Assembly: GCF_013032855.1 (NCBI RefSeq)
Contig: NZ_WQDA01000002.1
Span: 62,001 to 126,000 of the forward strand
Source: Ruegeria arenilitoris
GTDB taxonomy: Bacteria > Pseudomonadota > Alphaproteobacteria > Rhodobacterales > Rhodobacteraceae
DNA: 64,000 nt
Direction: 5' to 3'
Positions 63,424 through 64,000 of the stretch are shown here, piece by piece; within the stretch, counting starts at the first letter, position 1; every line of letters starts with the position of its first letter. The notes beneath the pieces are model-generated. The model made no database searches. It was not told where the DNA came from and saw nothing but the letters and a program-made list of their open reading frames with translations. The translations under genes were made by a program, and so were the position numbers.

Positions 63424-64000
63424 ATGCAATTGTCCACCACCGCTGCCGTCATCACCGGCGGCGCCTCGGGCCTCGGAGAGGCCACCGCCCGTTACTTTGC
63501 CGAGAACGGCGCGCAGGTCACCATCCTCGACCGCGATGCCGAGCATGGCGCGCAGGTCGCGACCGAGATCGGCGGACATTTCGCCCAGACCGACGTGACG
63601 GACGGGAACTCGGTGGCCGCGGCCATTGCGCTGGCGATGGAGAAGATGGGCAAGATCACCGCCTGCGTGAACTGTGCCGGCATCGCCTATGGCATCAAAA
63701 CCGTCGGCAAGGACGGCCCGCATCCGCTGGACGCCTTTCAGCGCACCATCGACATCAACCTGGTGGGCACCTTCAACGTGTCGCGTCTGGCCGCCGCCGA
63801 GATGGCCAAGAACGCGCCCGAGTCGGATGGCGCGCGTGGCGTGATCATCAACACCGCCTCGATTGCCGCGTTTGACGGACAGAAAGGTCAGGCGGCCTAT
63901 GCGGCGTCCAAGGGCGGTGTCGTGGGCATGACCCTGCCGATGGCGCGCGACCTGGCCTCGACCGGGATCCGGGTCATGACCATCGCGCCCGGCATCTTCA
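63424..64000 (+). CDS. Type II 3-hydroxyacyl-CoA dehydrogenase-like SDR (cut by window end)
   Basis: The first 192 codons of an SDR of the HSD10/type II 3-hydroxyacyl-CoA dehydrogenase kind. TGGASGLGEATA (about 11-22) is the cofactor loop; NCAGIA and the catalytic YAASKGGVVGMTLPMARDLA are present, and IAPGIF follows at the cut end. A strong ribosome binding site (GGGGAGGAGC) precedes the ATG. It would oxidise short branched acyl-CoAs; it is probably the first gene of a catabolic operon running out of the window. Confidence 0.88.
   Translation, partial: MQLSTTAAVITGGASGLGEATARYFAENGAQVTILDRDAEHGAQVATEIGGHFAQTDVTDGNSVAAAIALAMEKMGKITACVNCAGIAYGIKTVGKDGPHPLDAFQRTIDINLVGTFNVSRLAAAEMAKNAPESDGARGVIINTASIAAFDGQKGQAAYAASKGGVVGMTLPMARDLASTGIRVMTIAPGIF

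Overview
The window looks like a chromosomal segment of a marine Roseobacter-group alphaproteobacterium (Rhodobacterales). It is GC-rich and densely coded, with many 4-nt ATGA/GTGA overlaps. It carries typical lineage neighbourhoods: alr-mlaEF, radA-cvpA-purF, tatABC, surE-pcm-nlpD, lptG-lptD-surA-pdxA-rsmA, DUF4167-prmC-prfA and a CxxC-less Fur/Mur. I see no rRNA, tRNA, CRISPR array, insertion sequence or prophage, and no gene-free stretch above about 240 nt.

Layout. 1-9 kb: end of alr, MlaE/MlaF lipid transporter, an AT-richer thioesterase, a PqiA-like protein, a coiled-coil membrane protein, radA, cvpA, a mini zinc-finger protein, purF. 8-16 kb: a PilP-like small protein, an SDR, a DUF815 ATPase, tatABC, a plus-strand monooxygenase-like/YafY pair with a palindromic operator candidate, nlpD, pcm, surE, an orphan FbpC-type ATPase. 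16-26 kb: DNA alkylation repair, a non-canonical SDR, an NTF2-like protein, prfC, a glycosyltransferase, a DEAD-box helicase, an EamA exporter, a fatty acid desaturase with DUF2061, an XRE regulator. 26-32 kb: an L-carnitine breakdown cluster (SDR, carnitine dehydrogenase-thioesterase fusion, BKACE/DUF849, divergent GlxA-type regulator), then an aldo/keto reductase. 32-44 kb: holC, pepA, the LPS-export/outer-membrane operon, DUF4167, prmC, prfA. 44-50 kb: two ureohydrolases, an M20 amidohydrolase, mazG, a nucleoside hydrolase, a GNAT and a 56-aa lipoprotein too short for ordinary ORF cut-offs. 50-64 kb: GNAT, enolase with a LacI-type operator candidate, EamA, Fur, an EEP nuclease, SelO, a cupin, PLD, TspO, anmK, tyrS, and a divergent GntR/GlxA regulator pair followed by a truncated SDR.

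How genes work together. The lptG-lptD-surA-pdxA-rsmA run couples LPS transport, outer-membrane folding, cofactor synthesis and rRNA methylation. prfA and prmC couple a release factor with its methylase. The carnitine cluster reads as oxidation to 3-dehydrocarnitine, exchange with acetyl-CoA to betainyl-CoA plus acetoacetate, and hydrolysis to glycine betaine.

The most unusual observation is that lptF appears to be missing in front of lptG; a 33-codon ORF sits where it should be. I found no clear candidate for a wholly new defence or mobile system. The rest is mostly core genome with some accessory catabolic and regulatory genes.
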